Notes under the pieces: generated by a model | Told to the model about the DNA's origin: nothing | The model's input: the letters and a program-made list of their open reading frames with translations, nothing else | The model's database searches: none | Made by a program: the position numbers and the translations under genes | Shown: positions 25,565 to 33,253 of the stretch, in pieces | How the letters are laid out: the number at the start of each line of letters is the position of its first letter | How positions within the stretch are numbered: the stretch's first letter is position 1 | Assembly (NCBI GenBank): GCA_041659605.1 | Contig: JBAZXW010000003.1 | Coordinates: 62,001-126,000 of the forward strand | Length of the DNA stretch: 64,000 bases | Direction: 5' to 3' | DNA from: Solimonas sp041659605 | Lineage (GTDB): Bacteria > Pseudomonadota > Gammaproteobacteria > Nevskiales > Nevskiaceae

Positions 25565-25966
25565 TTACGCCGAAAGGTAGGCGAGCAGTGCGCCCTGGTT
25601 CCAGGTGTCGTGGCCCTCGATGAGTTTCCCGTCCAAGAACCGGAACCATGTCGAGCCCACGACATCGAACGGCTTGCCCGTCGGCTGGAGCCCGAAGGCA
25701 GCACCCTGGTGCGTTCCGGACAAACGCCAGCGGAGCACGACGGTGTCACCGTCCGCAGCCGATCCTTCGATCTTGATCCGGATGTCGGGAAATGCCGAGA
25801 TCAGCTCCCGGCGGACTGAATGAAACTCGGCAGCGCCCTTGATGGTCTGGCCTTCAAGGTAGCCAATGCAATTCGGGACCATCAGTTCGTCGATAGTGGC
25901 GTCCCGTCGATTGTTCCAGCTGTCCTCCATCCACCGTATTGCCAGCGCCCGATTGTTCTCGCGCAT
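25565..25966 (-). CDS. SnoaL-like cyclase/isomerase-family protein
   Basis: 133 aa from ATG 25966 with GGGGGA upstream. WMEDSWNNRRDATIDELMVP, then FPDIRIKIEGSAADGDTVVL and RWRLSGTHQGAAFGLQPTGK, are the typical pattern of the SnoaL-like/ester cyclase branch of the NTF2 fold. Members range from polyketide cyclases to uncharacterised proteins, so the reaction is not assigned. First of a run of small minus-strand genes with less G/C-biased codons than the surroundings. Confidence 0.85.
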   Translation of the reverse strand: MRENNRALAIRWMEDSWNNRRDATIDELMVPNCIGYLEGQTIKGAAEFHSVRRELISAFPDIRIKIEGSAADGDTVVLRWRLSGTHQGAAFGLQPTGKPFDVVGSTWFRFLDGKLIEGHDTWNQGALLAYLSA

Positions 25967-26092
25967 TTGATCCCCCGATCCCGGCCCTGATGGCCGAAGC
26001 CCGTAAGCTGCTCCGGACCAGCAGTCGCGTCAAGCAATAGCAGCAACGCGCCCGCAGCTCACGCCCACCTCAGGAGCGCCCGATGTGCCTCG

Positions 26093-26488
26093 TCACGGCG
26101 AGACTCGATACGCCTCACGCGGCCCTCCGAGACTGATCACGACGTAGCCTGACTGGACCGCGAGCCCCGCCCACTGCCAGCCCTTCGGCACTCGCGCCAC
26201 GATCAGGCCCGAAACCACGATTCCGCAGTAATCCGGCGGCGCGGGAAGGCGGGTGAACGCAGCGAACTGTTCGGCGGGATATGGCTGGACGTCCTGAGGG
26301 TTGCGGTCCCAACCGGAATTGCCCTTCATGAAGGCAACAAGCTGGTCGGCTCTCCGCTCCAACTTCAGAACCTCCACGCGCTCACCCTCCGAATTCCGCA
26401 GCGTATAGACGCCGACAAGTTCGTCCGCGCATGCGAAAACGTGAAACGCAGGTGCGCACAGGAGGGCGGCGAGTAGTAGCTGCTTCAT
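26093..26488 (-). CDS. hypothetical secreted protein
   Basis: 131 aa. MKQLLLAALLCAPAFHVFA is a convincing signal peptide, so it is periplasmic or exported. The mature part has ELVGVYTLRNSEGERVEVLK near its start, like small beta-sandwich lipocalin-like or DUF-type proteins that begin with a GxY strand. Two cysteines (FACADE and DYCGIV). No family confidently recognised; stands alone between SnoaL-like and small conserved genes. Confidence 0.6.
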   Translation of the reverse strand: MKQLLLAALLCAPAFHVFACADELVGVYTLRNSEGERVEVLKLERRADQLVAFMKGNSGWDRNPQDVQPYPAEQFAAFTRLPAPPDYCGIVVSGLIVARVPKGWQWAGLAVQSGYVVISLGGPREAYRVSP

Positions 26489-26586
26489 ATCAAAACGAAC
26501 GTGACGTCATGAATGCGCCGGTACGCTGGCCTCGTCACTGCGAGGCCCTTGCGCGCAGCGAAGGGGACGATCATTCACAGCAGCTC

Positions 26587-26838
26587 TCACATTGCCATGT
26601 GTTGGCGGACGCTGCTTCTGCTCACGAAATGGCTGATGACGATCACCTCGATGCAGCGGCTCGTACTCAGATTGTTGTATCGGTGCGCCCCCATCTCCAG
26701 ATCGCTGTCCCAGCCGATCTCGTCACCCATCTCCACATCCGCCGGCTCCTGGATTTCGACGATCGTGAAGCCGTGCAACTCCGTTTCGATCGCAACAATG
26801 CCCTTCGAGCGATTGACCGCGTAGACGCGCCCGTTCAT
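26587..26838 (-). CDS. small conserved hypothetical protein
   Basis: 83 aa from MNGRVYAVNRSKGIVAIETE; an upstream in-frame Met adds residues that are not protein-like. The segment GFTIVEIQEPADVEMGDEIG reads as a small beta-barrel (OB/SH3-like) in which a short protein recognises a ligand; similar 80-residue proteins with the pattern YTVIEL...VEVGDxVxW occur in proteobacteria without assigned function. The C-terminal part ends in basic and hydrophobic residues. Codons are less G/C biased than in neighbours. It is followed by a palindromic repeat on its 5' side. Confidence 0.6.
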   Translation of the reverse strand: MNGRVYAVNRSKGIVAIETELHGFTIVEIQEPADVEMGDEIGWDSDLEMGAHRYNNLSTSRCIEVIVISHFVSRSSVRQHMAM

Positions 26839-26894
26839 ATCGGCGCTCGAAGTCGTACTAAACGCAGCGACATAAATGTTGCCGCAAAGAGCGG

Positions 26895-26944
26895 CCCATG
26901 GCCGCGATCTCAAGCTGCGCGCACGCAGCTATCGCGGCCATGGG
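26895..26944. repeat. palindromic repeat (CCCATGGCCGCGAT type)
   Basis: Perfect arms CCCATGGCCGCGAT (26895-26908) and ATCGCGGCCATGGG (26931-26944) with inner AGCTGCG/CGCAGCT pairing. GAGCG/CGCTC pair outside. Resembles the xanthomonad GGAGCGxCCCATGGCCGCGAT elements. It fills most of the gap between the small conserved gene and the GNAT gene. Confidence 0.75.
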
Positions 26945-26950
26945 ACGCTC

Positions 26951-27430
26951 CTACAGTCGCTCAAAACATGCTGCGGCATTGGCGACTCCCTCCGGCCTGT
27001 GCAGCTCGAACCGCAGCTCGCCTTGGGCGGTGACACCCGCGTGCTGCCACCCCGCGGCTTCGTAGAAATGTTGTGCGCGCGTACCCGGCGCCGTCGTGAG
27101 CCACAGCTGCTGCAGCCCTTGCGACCACAACCACGCGACCAAGGCATCAAGTAGCTGCCGGCCATAGCCGCGCTTGTCGTGCCCCGGCTCGACGAACAGC
27201 GCCCAGATGTTGCCGTTGGCAGCGTTGCCGGTGGCGAAGCCGACGATCCTGTCATCCGCTTCAATCACCCAGCCGCGCCCGGAGCCCTCGATCGCGGGAA
27301 CGTAATCCGCTTCGGTGATGACGGAGGACACGAGCCGGTTCTCGGTGACGGCCATGCGCGCGGCGTGCATCATCGGAATATCCGCACGGACGGCTCGCCG
27401 CACTCTCGCTGCGTGCTTGAACTTCATCAC
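26951..27430 (-). CDS. GNAT-family N-acetyltransferase
   Basis: 159 aa, one GNAT domain. AARVRRAVRADIPMMHAAR starts strand 1, GRGWVIEADDRIVGFA is the beta-hairpin, and the acetyl-CoA pyrophosphate loop is VEPGHDKRGYGRQLLDALV (Q/RxxGxG/A variant RGYGRQ). HFYEAAGWQHAG is the usual C-terminal motif. It transfers acetyl from acetyl-CoA to an unknown amine. Separated by 12 bp from the KOW gene, so probably in one transcript. Confidence 0.9.
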   Translation of the reverse strand: MMKFKHAARVRRAVRADIPMMHAARMAVTENRLVSSVITEADYVPAIEGSGRGWVIEADDRIVGFATGNAANGNIWALFVEPGHDKRGYGRQLLDALVAWLWSQGLQQLWLTTAPGTRAQHFYEAAGWQHAGVTAQGELRFELHRPEGVANAAACFERL

Positions 27431-27442
27431 GACGGCGCGCGC

Positions 27443-27616
27443 CTACACGACAACGTTCTTGGCGAGCGTCTTGAACCGGTCGCCGTTCTTCTGTACGACA
27501 GTGATGGTCACCTGGCCGGTCTTGCTGGTGTTGATATCCCGCACCGTGCCGGTCTTGCCCTTGTGCGTGCCTCCCACCACGGTGCACTGCGCCCCGTCCT
27601 TCAGTTTTCCGGCCAT
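27443..27616 (-). CDS. KOW-motif mini-protein
   Basis: 57 aa from ATG 27616, preceded by GGGGGA. The sequence VVGGTHKGKTGTVRDINTSK is a textbook KOW motif, as in ribosomal protein L24 and NusG, which binds RNA or protein. The protein holds little else: a second beta-strand pair (QVTITVVQKNG) and FKTLAKNVVV. It is much shorter than L24 and not part of a ribosomal operon. It may modulate RNA-protein contacts; function unassigned. ATG 27628 is a less likely alternative start. Confidence 0.7.
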   Translation of the reverse strand: MAGKLKDGAQCTVVGGTHKGKTGTVRDINTSKTGQVTITVVQKNGDRFKTLAKNVVV

Positions 27617-27701
27617 GTCATCCCCCATCTATTCGTGACGCCAAAAGGAACGGGCAAATCCGCTATGCGTAGCGGACATTTCTGCTACGGCGAAGCTGCA
27701 G

Positions 27702-28133
27702 TCAGCGGGCAGCCGCATTGAGCGCCTCGGCGCCGAACCCGAAGGTAAGGAGCACATAGAAGACGGCCGCCCACACCCACACGCCAACGACAGCCCAGGC
27801 GGCCAACTGTCTGGATTGCGCGCCCAAAGCGACTGCGCCGGCGCATGTCAGCACGGGGCCGAGGATGAGCGGCGACAAGAGGCCGAGGCCGGGTGTGCCG
27901 TACCGGGCCATGAACCGCTCCGTCCGTGCGCCGATGTAGCTCTCTCTGTTGAGCTTACCCGTGAGCCATGTGCGAAACGCGGTGCACAGGTAGACGGTCA
28001 GCAGGACGCCAACCGACGATGCGAAGCCCACCGTGATGCCGGTCATCACCGGCTCGGTCTTCATGATGATCGCGGGCGGCAGCGCTGCCCATAAATCGAT
28101 TAGCGCCAACGCGCCGATGACGAGATGTTCCAC
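27702..28133 (-). CDS. small integral membrane protein
   Basis: 143 aa from GTG 28133, preceded by a strong AGGAGG (about 6 nt). Three or four helices: an N-terminal amphipathic stretch, ITVGFASSVGVLLTVYL, LLSPLILGPVLTCAGAVALG and AVVGVWVWAAVFYVLLTFGF. It resembles the small multidrug-export/COG2426-like group only in length and in a GTPGLGLLSPLILGP segment; assignment is uncertain. Confidence 0.65.
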   Translation of the reverse strand: MEHLVIGALALIDLWAALPPAIIMKTEPVMTGITVGFASSVGVLLTVYLCTAFRTWLTGKLNRESYIGARTERFMARYGTPGLGLLSPLILGPVLTCAGAVALGAQSRQLAAWAVVGVWVWAAVFYVLLTFGFGAEALNAAAR

Positions 28134-28175
28134 GTAAGCCTCCTTTTCTGCCCGCTAACACGCGTTGGCCCTGAT

Positions 28176-29402
28176 TTACTGCGCACCCGTCCGGCAACCT
28201 TTCGCCTGCACCAAGCCCCAGCCATACACCGGATCAAACCCGGGCTCGCCGAGGTCGCGGGCCTTGCGTTGCAGGGCTTCGCGGAGGGCGGCGGGCTTTT
28301 CGTCAGGGTGGTGCAGGCTTTCGAGGGCAACGGCGGCGGTGACGTAGGGCGCGGCGTAGGACGTGCCTTGGCGGAACACGCCGGCGCTGCCGGCGGCCGG
28401 GGTCCAGATGTCGACGCCGGGGGCGGCGACACTCAAGTAGTCGCCGCGGTTGGCGGACGGGTAGATGTTGAGACGGCGGTCGATGGCGGTGACGGCGATC
28501 ACGTCCGGATAGGCCGCGGGATATTGCGGCGGCGCGTCGGGGCCGAGGTTGCCGGCGGCGGCGACGAGGGTGATGCCGGAGTCCTGCATGCGCCGTACTG
28601 CGGCCGCGAGTACGCGGCTTTCCGGACCGGCAATGCTCAGATTGACGACGGCCGGCCGCTGCGACGCGATCCAGTCGAGGCCGGTCACCAGGCGCACGGT
28701 GTCGGTCGAGACGGTGCCGTCGTCGTTCGTCGAGAACACGTCGGCGACGAACAGCTCGGCTTGCGGCAGCAGGCCGGGAAACTCGCTGTTCTCGGCGCCG
28801 GCGAGCTGGGTCGCGATCGCGGTGCCGTGATCGGCCGCGAGACCGCCGCGCGCGAAGCGGCGTTGTTCGATGTGCCGCCCGGCCAGCGCCGGATGCGCGC
28901 TGTTCACGGCGCTGTCGACGATGCCGATGCGCACGCGCGCGTCGCAGCTGCGCGGCCAGCCGATCAGCTCGTGGCCGTAGCAGCGCACGCCTTCGCAGGC
29001 CGCGGATGTCGGCGCCGTGGCTTCGGCCAAGCCGAATTTCACGTTGCTGTCGTAGAAGCCGCCCGGATCGAGCGCGCGCAGCACGCCGAGCGCCTTGCGC
29101 AGAGGCAGCCCCAGCGGCGCGCGGATGCTGAACAGCATCAGCTGCAGCGTCGGCAGGCGCCGCCTGGCGCCGATGCGGAAGCCCTGCGCGGTCAGCAGCG
29201 ACAGGCTTTCGGCGCCGAGGTTGAGGCCGATGATGTCGTCCGCCTCGAAATCCAGATCCAGATCGGAGGCATGGTCGAGCGGGTCGTCGAGCACGTCGAA
29301 GGCCCAGTCCATGTCACCGAAGCTGAAGTCGCCGTCGGACTGCGCGTGGGCCACGGATACGCCCAGCACCATCGCCGCGAGCAGGCCCAGACCGCGTTTC
29401 AT
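28176..29402 (-). CDS. S8 (subtilisin-like) serine peptidase, secreted
   Basis: 408 aa from ATG 29402 with a GGGAGAGG ribosome site. Signal peptide KRGLGLLAAMVLGVSVAHA. The catalytic triad is complete: Asp in RIGIVDSAVNSAHP (about 163), His in DHGTAIAT (about 190) and Ser in GTSYAAPYVTAA (about 346); VAAAGNLG supplies the oxyanion Asn. About 130 residues precede the catalytic domain, with a D/E-rich segment. Divergent from the ECF sigma gene. S8 peptidases beside ECF sigma/anti-sigma pairs recur in Gammaproteobacteria, so shared regulation is plausible. Confidence 0.93.
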   Translation of the reverse strand: MKRGLGLLAAMVLGVSVAHAQSDGDFSFGDMDWAFDVLDDPLDHASDLDLDFEADDIIGLNLGAESLSLLTAQGFRIGARRRLPTLQLMLFSIRAPLGLPLRKALGVLRALDPGGFYDSNVKFGLAEATAPTSAACEGVRCYGHELIGWPRSCDARVRIGIVDSAVNSAHPALAGRHIEQRRFARGGLAADHGTAIATQLAGAENSEFPGLLPQAELFVADVFSTNDDGTVSTDTVRLVTGLDWIASQRPAVVNLSIAGPESRVLAAAVRRMQDSGITLVAAAGNLGPDAPPQYPAAYPDVIAVTAIDRRLNIYPSANRGDYLSVAAPGVDIWTPAAGSAGVFRQGTSYAAPYVTAAVALESLHHPDEKPAALREALQRKARDLGEPGFDPVYGWGLVQAKGCRTGAQ

Positions 29403-29508
29403 CCTCTCCCCCTTGCCCGGTTGCCGGGAACTCACTCTTTCTTGGTCGCCGAGCGATGGAATAGAGTCTCGGTCTGATCCGTTCTACTGGCAAGCCTGTC
29501 GTTTGCAC

Positions 29509-30027
29509 ATGGGCGATACCTTTCGCTCCGATTTGATCGCCCTGTTGCCGCGGCTGCATCGGTTCGCGCTCGCCTTGAGCACGGACCGCGACCGTGCGGA
29601 CGACCTGGTGCAAGCGGCCTGCGAGCGCGCCCTGACCCGGCGCGCGCAATGGCAACCCGGAACCCAACTCGATAGCTGGATGTTCACAATCCTGCGCAAT
29701 TTATGGATCGATCAGCTGCGTGCGCGGCCGCGCGAAGTCGTGCTCGACGACGACGCGCTCGAAGCGCTGCCCGACGACCGCGACTGGAATCGCGAGATCG
29801 AAGCGCAGATGAGCCTCGACCGGGTGCTGGCGGTGATGCGCGAGCTAAGCCCGGCGCTGCGCTCGGTGCTGGGACTGGTGTGCGTCGACGGACGTTCGTA
29901 CAAGGAGGCGGCGGAGGCGCTCGGCGTCCCGATCGGCACGGTGATGAGCCGCCTGTCGCGCGGGCGCATGGAGCTGCTGCGCCGGCTCGGCACGCCGCAG
30001 GGGGTGGGCCATGATGCGACCGTCTGA
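29509..30027 (+). CDS. ECF-family RNA polymerase sigma factor
   Basis: 172 aa from ATG 29509. Region 2 is RADDLVQAACERALTRRAQW with TQLDSWMFTILRNLWIDQLR, and region 4 is LRSVLGLVCVDGRSYKEAAE with GVPIGTVMSRLSRGRMELLR, the full domain set of an extracytoplasmic-function sigma factor. It overlaps the anti-sigma gene by 17 nt. A GGGAACT at 29426-29432 about 80 bp upstream resembles an ECF -35 element and could be an autoregulated promoter. Confidence 0.93.
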   Translation: MGDTFRSDLIALLPRLHRFALALSTDRDRADDLVQAACERALTRRAQWQPGTQLDSWMFTILRNLWIDQLRARPREVVLDDDALEALPDDRDWNREIEAQMSLDRVLAVMRELSPALRSVLGLVCVDGRSYKEAAEALGVPIGTVMSRLSRGRMELLRRLGTPQGVGHDATV

Positions 30028-30718
30028 CGAACAGTTGATGGCTTATGCCGACGGCGAGCTGCCGGCGGCCGAGGCCGCCGCGATCGCGGCGCTGGCCGAG
30101 AGCGATCCGGCGGTGGCGCGGCGCATCCACGCATTCGCGGCGACGCGCGCCTTGCTGCAACAGAGCTTCGCGCAGGCAGAGATTCCGCAGCGCACGCTGC
30201 AGTTTCTGCGTGAGGGCGCGGCCAGTGCGCCGCGCGCACGGCGCCGCTTGCCGCGCTGGCTGCCGATGGCGCTGGCGGCGAGCTTCGTCGCCGGTATCGC
30301 CATCGTGCTGCTGATGGACACCTTGCGCGGCGGTGCGGGGTTCGCGCCCACCGCGGCCCCCGCCGCGCTGCAAGCCGCGCTCGAAGGCACGGCCAGCGGC
30401 GTGCCGGTCGAGCGCGTGATCGACGGCCGATCCGTCGAGCTGCTGCCGCTGGCGACGCTGCAAACCGCCGATGGCCGCTATTGCCGCGAGTATTCGCTCA
30501 CACCGCTCGACCCGGGCGGCGCCGCGGCCGAACGGGCGCTGGCCTGCCGCGACGCCGGCGGTGCCTGGCAACGACAGTCCGCGCCCGCGGCGGCGCACGC
30601 GGCTGAGCAGGGCGACACCTACCGGCTCGCCGGTGCGGAACCGGGTGCGGCGCCGGCTGGGGCACGGCGTTTGTCGCCGGACCAGGAGCGTGCGGCGATG
30701 GCCAGCGGTTGGCGCTGA
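30011..30718 (+). CDS. transmembrane anti-sigma factor
   Basis: 235 aa. The N-terminal DEQLMAYADGELPAAEAAAI is the classical sigma-binding start of anti-sigma factors. A membrane helix follows at about 82-104 (LPMALAASFVAGIAIVLLMD), then a periplasmic domain with YCREYSLTPLD and two cysteines (YC and ACRDAG). It lacks the HxxxCxxC zinc site of ZAS proteins. It overlaps the sigma gene and should hold the sigma factor inactive until an envelope signal arrives. Confidence 0.88.
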   Translation: MMRPSDEQLMAYADGELPAAEAAAIAALAESDPAVARRIHAFAATRALLQQSFAQAEIPQRTLQFLREGAASAPRARRRLPRWLPMALAASFVAGIAIVLLMDTLRGGAGFAPTAAPAALQAALEGTASGVPVERVIDGRSVELLPLATLQTADGRYCREYSLTPLDPGGAAAERALACRDAGGAWQRQSAPAAAHAAEQGDTYRLAGAEPGAAPAGARRLSPDQERAAMASGWR

Positions 30719-30754
30719 GACAGGATTAACCAAGGATTGACCGAGGCTTGACCA

Positions 30755-30776
30755 GCGCGCCGCACAGACGGCGCGC
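30755..30776 (+). other. GC hairpin upstream of the porin gene
   Basis: GCGCGCCG (30755-30762) pairs perfectly with CGGCGCGC (30769-30776) around a 6-base loop, in the 77 bp between the anti-sigma stop and the porin ATG. No T-run follows, so it is not a clean terminator; it may stabilise or separate the porin message. Confidence 0.5.
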
Positions 30777-30795
30777 GGAGGATGGGGGAAGAAGC

Positions 30796-32010
30796 ATGAG
30801 GAACAGGGCCACGTGGGGCCGGGCGGCCGTGTGCGTTCTCGTTGCGGCAACGCCGCTGGCGAGTCTTGCCGCGCCGACCGACGACGAGACGATCCCGCCG
30901 TATCGCGAGTGGGACTGGCGCGTCACCGGCCTGATCCAGGGCGACGGCATGCTGGCGACCGACCAGATCCCGGAACGCGTCCGTGACGCCAGCCTGCGGC
31001 GCGCGCGCATCGGCGGCCGCGTCGACTGGGGCGATGCCTGGCGTTTTCGCGCCGGTGTCGATTTTTCCGACGGCCCCGAGCTGCGCGAGCTGTCACTGGA
31101 GTACGGCACCGACTGGGGCTCGGTGGAGTTCGGCCGCGTCATCGAACCGTTCGCGCTGCTGCAGGCGGGCGCATCGTCATTGCCGCTGATGGAGCGTCCA
31201 CAGCCGCTGGGCCTCGCGCCCGGCTATGGCCTGGGCGTCGCGATCAACAGCGGCGGCGAAGCGTGGGGCCTGGGGCTGGGCTATTTCCGCGCGACGAAAA
31301 ATGACGAGACCTTCGGCGGCCGCGAGGAGGATGCGCTGACCGGGCGCGTCACTTTTGCGGCGTATCGCAGCGAGGACAGCATCGTGCACGTGGGCGCGTC
31401 GGCGAGCCTGCGCGAAGTCTCCAGCAGCGACGACATCCTGCGCTTCGTCGCGATTCCGGAAACGGTGCTGCTGCGCGGCTACGACACCGACAGCCCGCTG
31501 CTGGTCAGCGACGGCGCGCCAGGCTATCGCCTCTACGGCGTCGAGTTCGCGGCGCTGCACGGCCCGCTGATGCTCAAGGCGGAGGTGCTGCGCGCGGACG
31601 TCGACGCGGTCGTCAATCTCGACACCTTCTTCGACGAGGGCGAGTTCGAGTTCGTGTCGCCGAGCTACAGCGGCTATTACGTCGAGGCGTCGTGGACGAT
31701 CACGGGCGAGCTGCGCGACTACAGCGTGCGCCACGGCATGTTCAGCGGCATCCGCCCGCAGTCGGCGCTGCGCCGCGGCGGCTGGGGCGCGTTCGAGGTT
31801 GCGGCGCGCTACAGCGCCACCGACCTGTCGGACCCGAAGCTCGGCGGCGAGCGCGGCAGCGTCGCGTCGGCGGCGCTGAACTGGTGGCCGGACCCGTTCA
31901 TGCTGGTTGCACTGGAGGGCCTGCACATCACCGAAGAGGCCGCCGAACGCGAGGAGTCCGCCGAGCTGCTGCAGCTGCGGGTCCAGCTCAATTTCAGCTA
32001 TCCGTATTGA
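30796..32010 (+). CDS. OprO/OprP-like outer-membrane porin
   Basis: 404 aa from ATG 30796, chosen because GGGGGAAGAAG precedes it. Signal peptide GRAAVCVLVAATPLASLAA. RDASLRRARIGGRVDWGDAW, VEFGRVIEPFALLQ and a C-terminal LQLRVQLNFSYPY with terminal aromatic residue match phosphate-selective porin O/P-type 16-strand barrels. The arginine-rich RRARIGGR strand is the usual feature. It sits after the sigma/anti-sigma pair and may be part of the regulon. Whether phosphate or another anion passes cannot be told. Confidence 0.85.
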   Translation: MRNRATWGRAAVCVLVAATPLASLAAPTDDETIPPYREWDWRVTGLIQGDGMLATDQIPERVRDASLRRARIGGRVDWGDAWRFRAGVDFSDGPELRELSLEYGTDWGSVEFGRVIEPFALLQAGASSLPLMERPQPLGLAPGYGLGVAINSGGEAWGLGLGYFRATKNDETFGGREEDALTGRVTFAAYRSEDSIVHVGASASLREVSSSDDILRFVAIPETVLLRGYDTDSPLLVSDGAPGYRLYGVEFAALHGPLMLKAEVLRADVDAVVNLDTFFDEGEFEFVSPSYSGYYVEASWTITGELRDYSVRHGMFSGIRPQSALRRGGWGAFEVAARYSATDLSDPKLGGERGSVASAALNWWPDPFMLVALEGLHITEEAAEREESAELLQLRVQLNFSYPY

Positions 32011-32123
32011 GAAGGGGCTCGCAGGGGTCGTGTGCGGGCACGGAATAAAGCAGCCGTTGCACCCGTTTTGATTCATGAAGGGCTGCCGGAGTGGACGGCC
32101 CATGCAAACAAGAGGGAGAAGCC

Positions 32124-33188
32124 ATGTCTCAATCCGTAGTCCACATGCGCCACGGCGGTTGGGTCGTTGCGGCGCTCGCCTTGGGCCTGAGCGCCTGCAC
32201 CGGCAGCGGCGGCGACAATCTGTACGGCGGCGGCGGCAATGCCACCGACGGCTGCGGCGAGGTGACCGGGTCCGGCCCCGGCGCCGGATCGGCGAGCGCG
32301 CATGCCGAGGCCAGCCGCAGCGAATCGGAGGTGAAGGTCACGCAGGAGAACGGCAAGTTCGTCGCCTCGCGCATCGTCACGCTGAGCAACGATTTCGGCG
32401 GGGCCGCGCAGACCGACGTGACGATCGACACCGGCAACGGCAACGTCGGTACCTGCCGCCGCGACGGAGGTTACGTCTTCAAGGTCTACGCCTATGCGCG
32501 CGGCGCGAGCGAGCAGGAGGCTCGCGACAACCTCGATCGCGTCAGCGTCAGCCACAGCGACACACTGGCGGCGGGCACGCTGACCCTGAACACGAGCGCG
32601 ACGCTGACTCCGATCAGCGATCCCGGGCTGCCGGTGCCGCTGCCGGGCACCGGCACCGACAACGTCGAGTGGGGAGCGACGGTGCTCGCCGGCCTTCCCG
32701 CTTCGGCGAGCTACGTCTTTGACCTCGGCACTTCGAACGGCGTGATTGAAGCGACCGGCTTCTCCGGCAGCAGCGCGACGCTCGACAGCAGCAACGGCGA
32801 AGTCGCACTCGACGGCCGCTGGGACGATGCTGCTCTGGATACCAGCAACGGCTACGTCGTCGTCGACGGCGATTTCGGCGGCCTCGACGCATCGACCAGC
32901 AACGGCGGCATCGTCGCCGACCTTGACAGCAACCGCAGCGCCGACGTCACGCTGGGCACGACCAATGGCGAGATCGACGTGCACCTGCGCGCCAACGGCT
33001 CGGCCGGCTATGACCTGAGCGCAGATGCGACCAACGGCGAGGTCGAGATCAGCGTCGGCGGCACGCAGCCGGTCGGCACGCAGACCGACGAGGCTAAGCA
33101 CTACCAGACGCCGGACTACGACAGCCGCGCAGTGCAGATCAGCGTGCAGGCCGACACCAGCAACGGCATCGTCAGCATCCGCGATTGA
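32124..33188 (+). CDS. DUF4097-like lipoprotein with repeated SNG/TNG coils
   Basis: 354 aa from ATG 32124 with AGAGGGA upstream. The lipobox LSAC (about C29) follows VAALALGL, so it is a lipoprotein. From about residue 220 the protein repeats a [TS][ST]NGxVxxx unit seven times (TSNGVIEATG, SSNGEVALDG, TSNGYVVVDG, TSNGGIVADL, TTNGEIDVHL, ATNGEVEISV, TSNGIVSIRD), as in the right-handed beta-helix of DUF4097 proteins. The N-terminal half has SRSESEVKVTQENGKFVASR. Ends the ECF-sigma block; envelope role inferred. Confidence 0.75.
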   Translation: MSQSVVHMRHGGWVVAALALGLSACTGSGGDNLYGGGGNATDGCGEVTGSGPGAGSASAHAEASRSESEVKVTQENGKFVASRIVTLSNDFGGAAQTDVTIDTGNGNVGTCRRDGGYVFKVYAYARGASEQEARDNLDRVSVSHSDTLAAGTLTLNTSATLTPISDPGLPVPLPGTGTDNVEWGATVLAGLPASASYVFDLGTSNGVIEATGFSGSSATLDSSNGEVALDGRWDDAALDTSNGYVVVDGDFGGLDASTSNGGIVADLDSNRSADVTLGTTNGEIDVHLRANGSAGYDLSADATNGEVEISVGGTQPVGTQTDEAKHYQTPDYDSRAVQISVQADTSNGIVSIRD

Positions 33189-33205
33189 ACCCGCCCCCAC
33201 CCCAA

Positions 33206-33229
33206 CCCTCCCCCGCACGCGGGGGAGGG
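33206..33229. terminator. bidirectional terminator-like hairpin
   Basis: CCCTCCCCCGC (33206-33216) pairs perfectly with GCGGGGGAGGG (33219-33229), an 11-bp GC-rich stem, between the convergent DUF4097-like and fatty acyl-CoA reductase genes. A short TTT follows on the plus side (GTTTC). It would end transcripts from both sides. Confidence 0.75.
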
Positions 33230-33253
33230 AGTTTCATGGAGAGGTTATAGACC

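Noticed and set aside
25409..28175. Integron cassette array
   Set aside because: Small genes on one strand suggested it, but no attC-type GTTRRRY...RYYYAAC pair flanks the genes and no intI is present. GCTAACACGCGTTGGCC at 28160 is only superficially similar.
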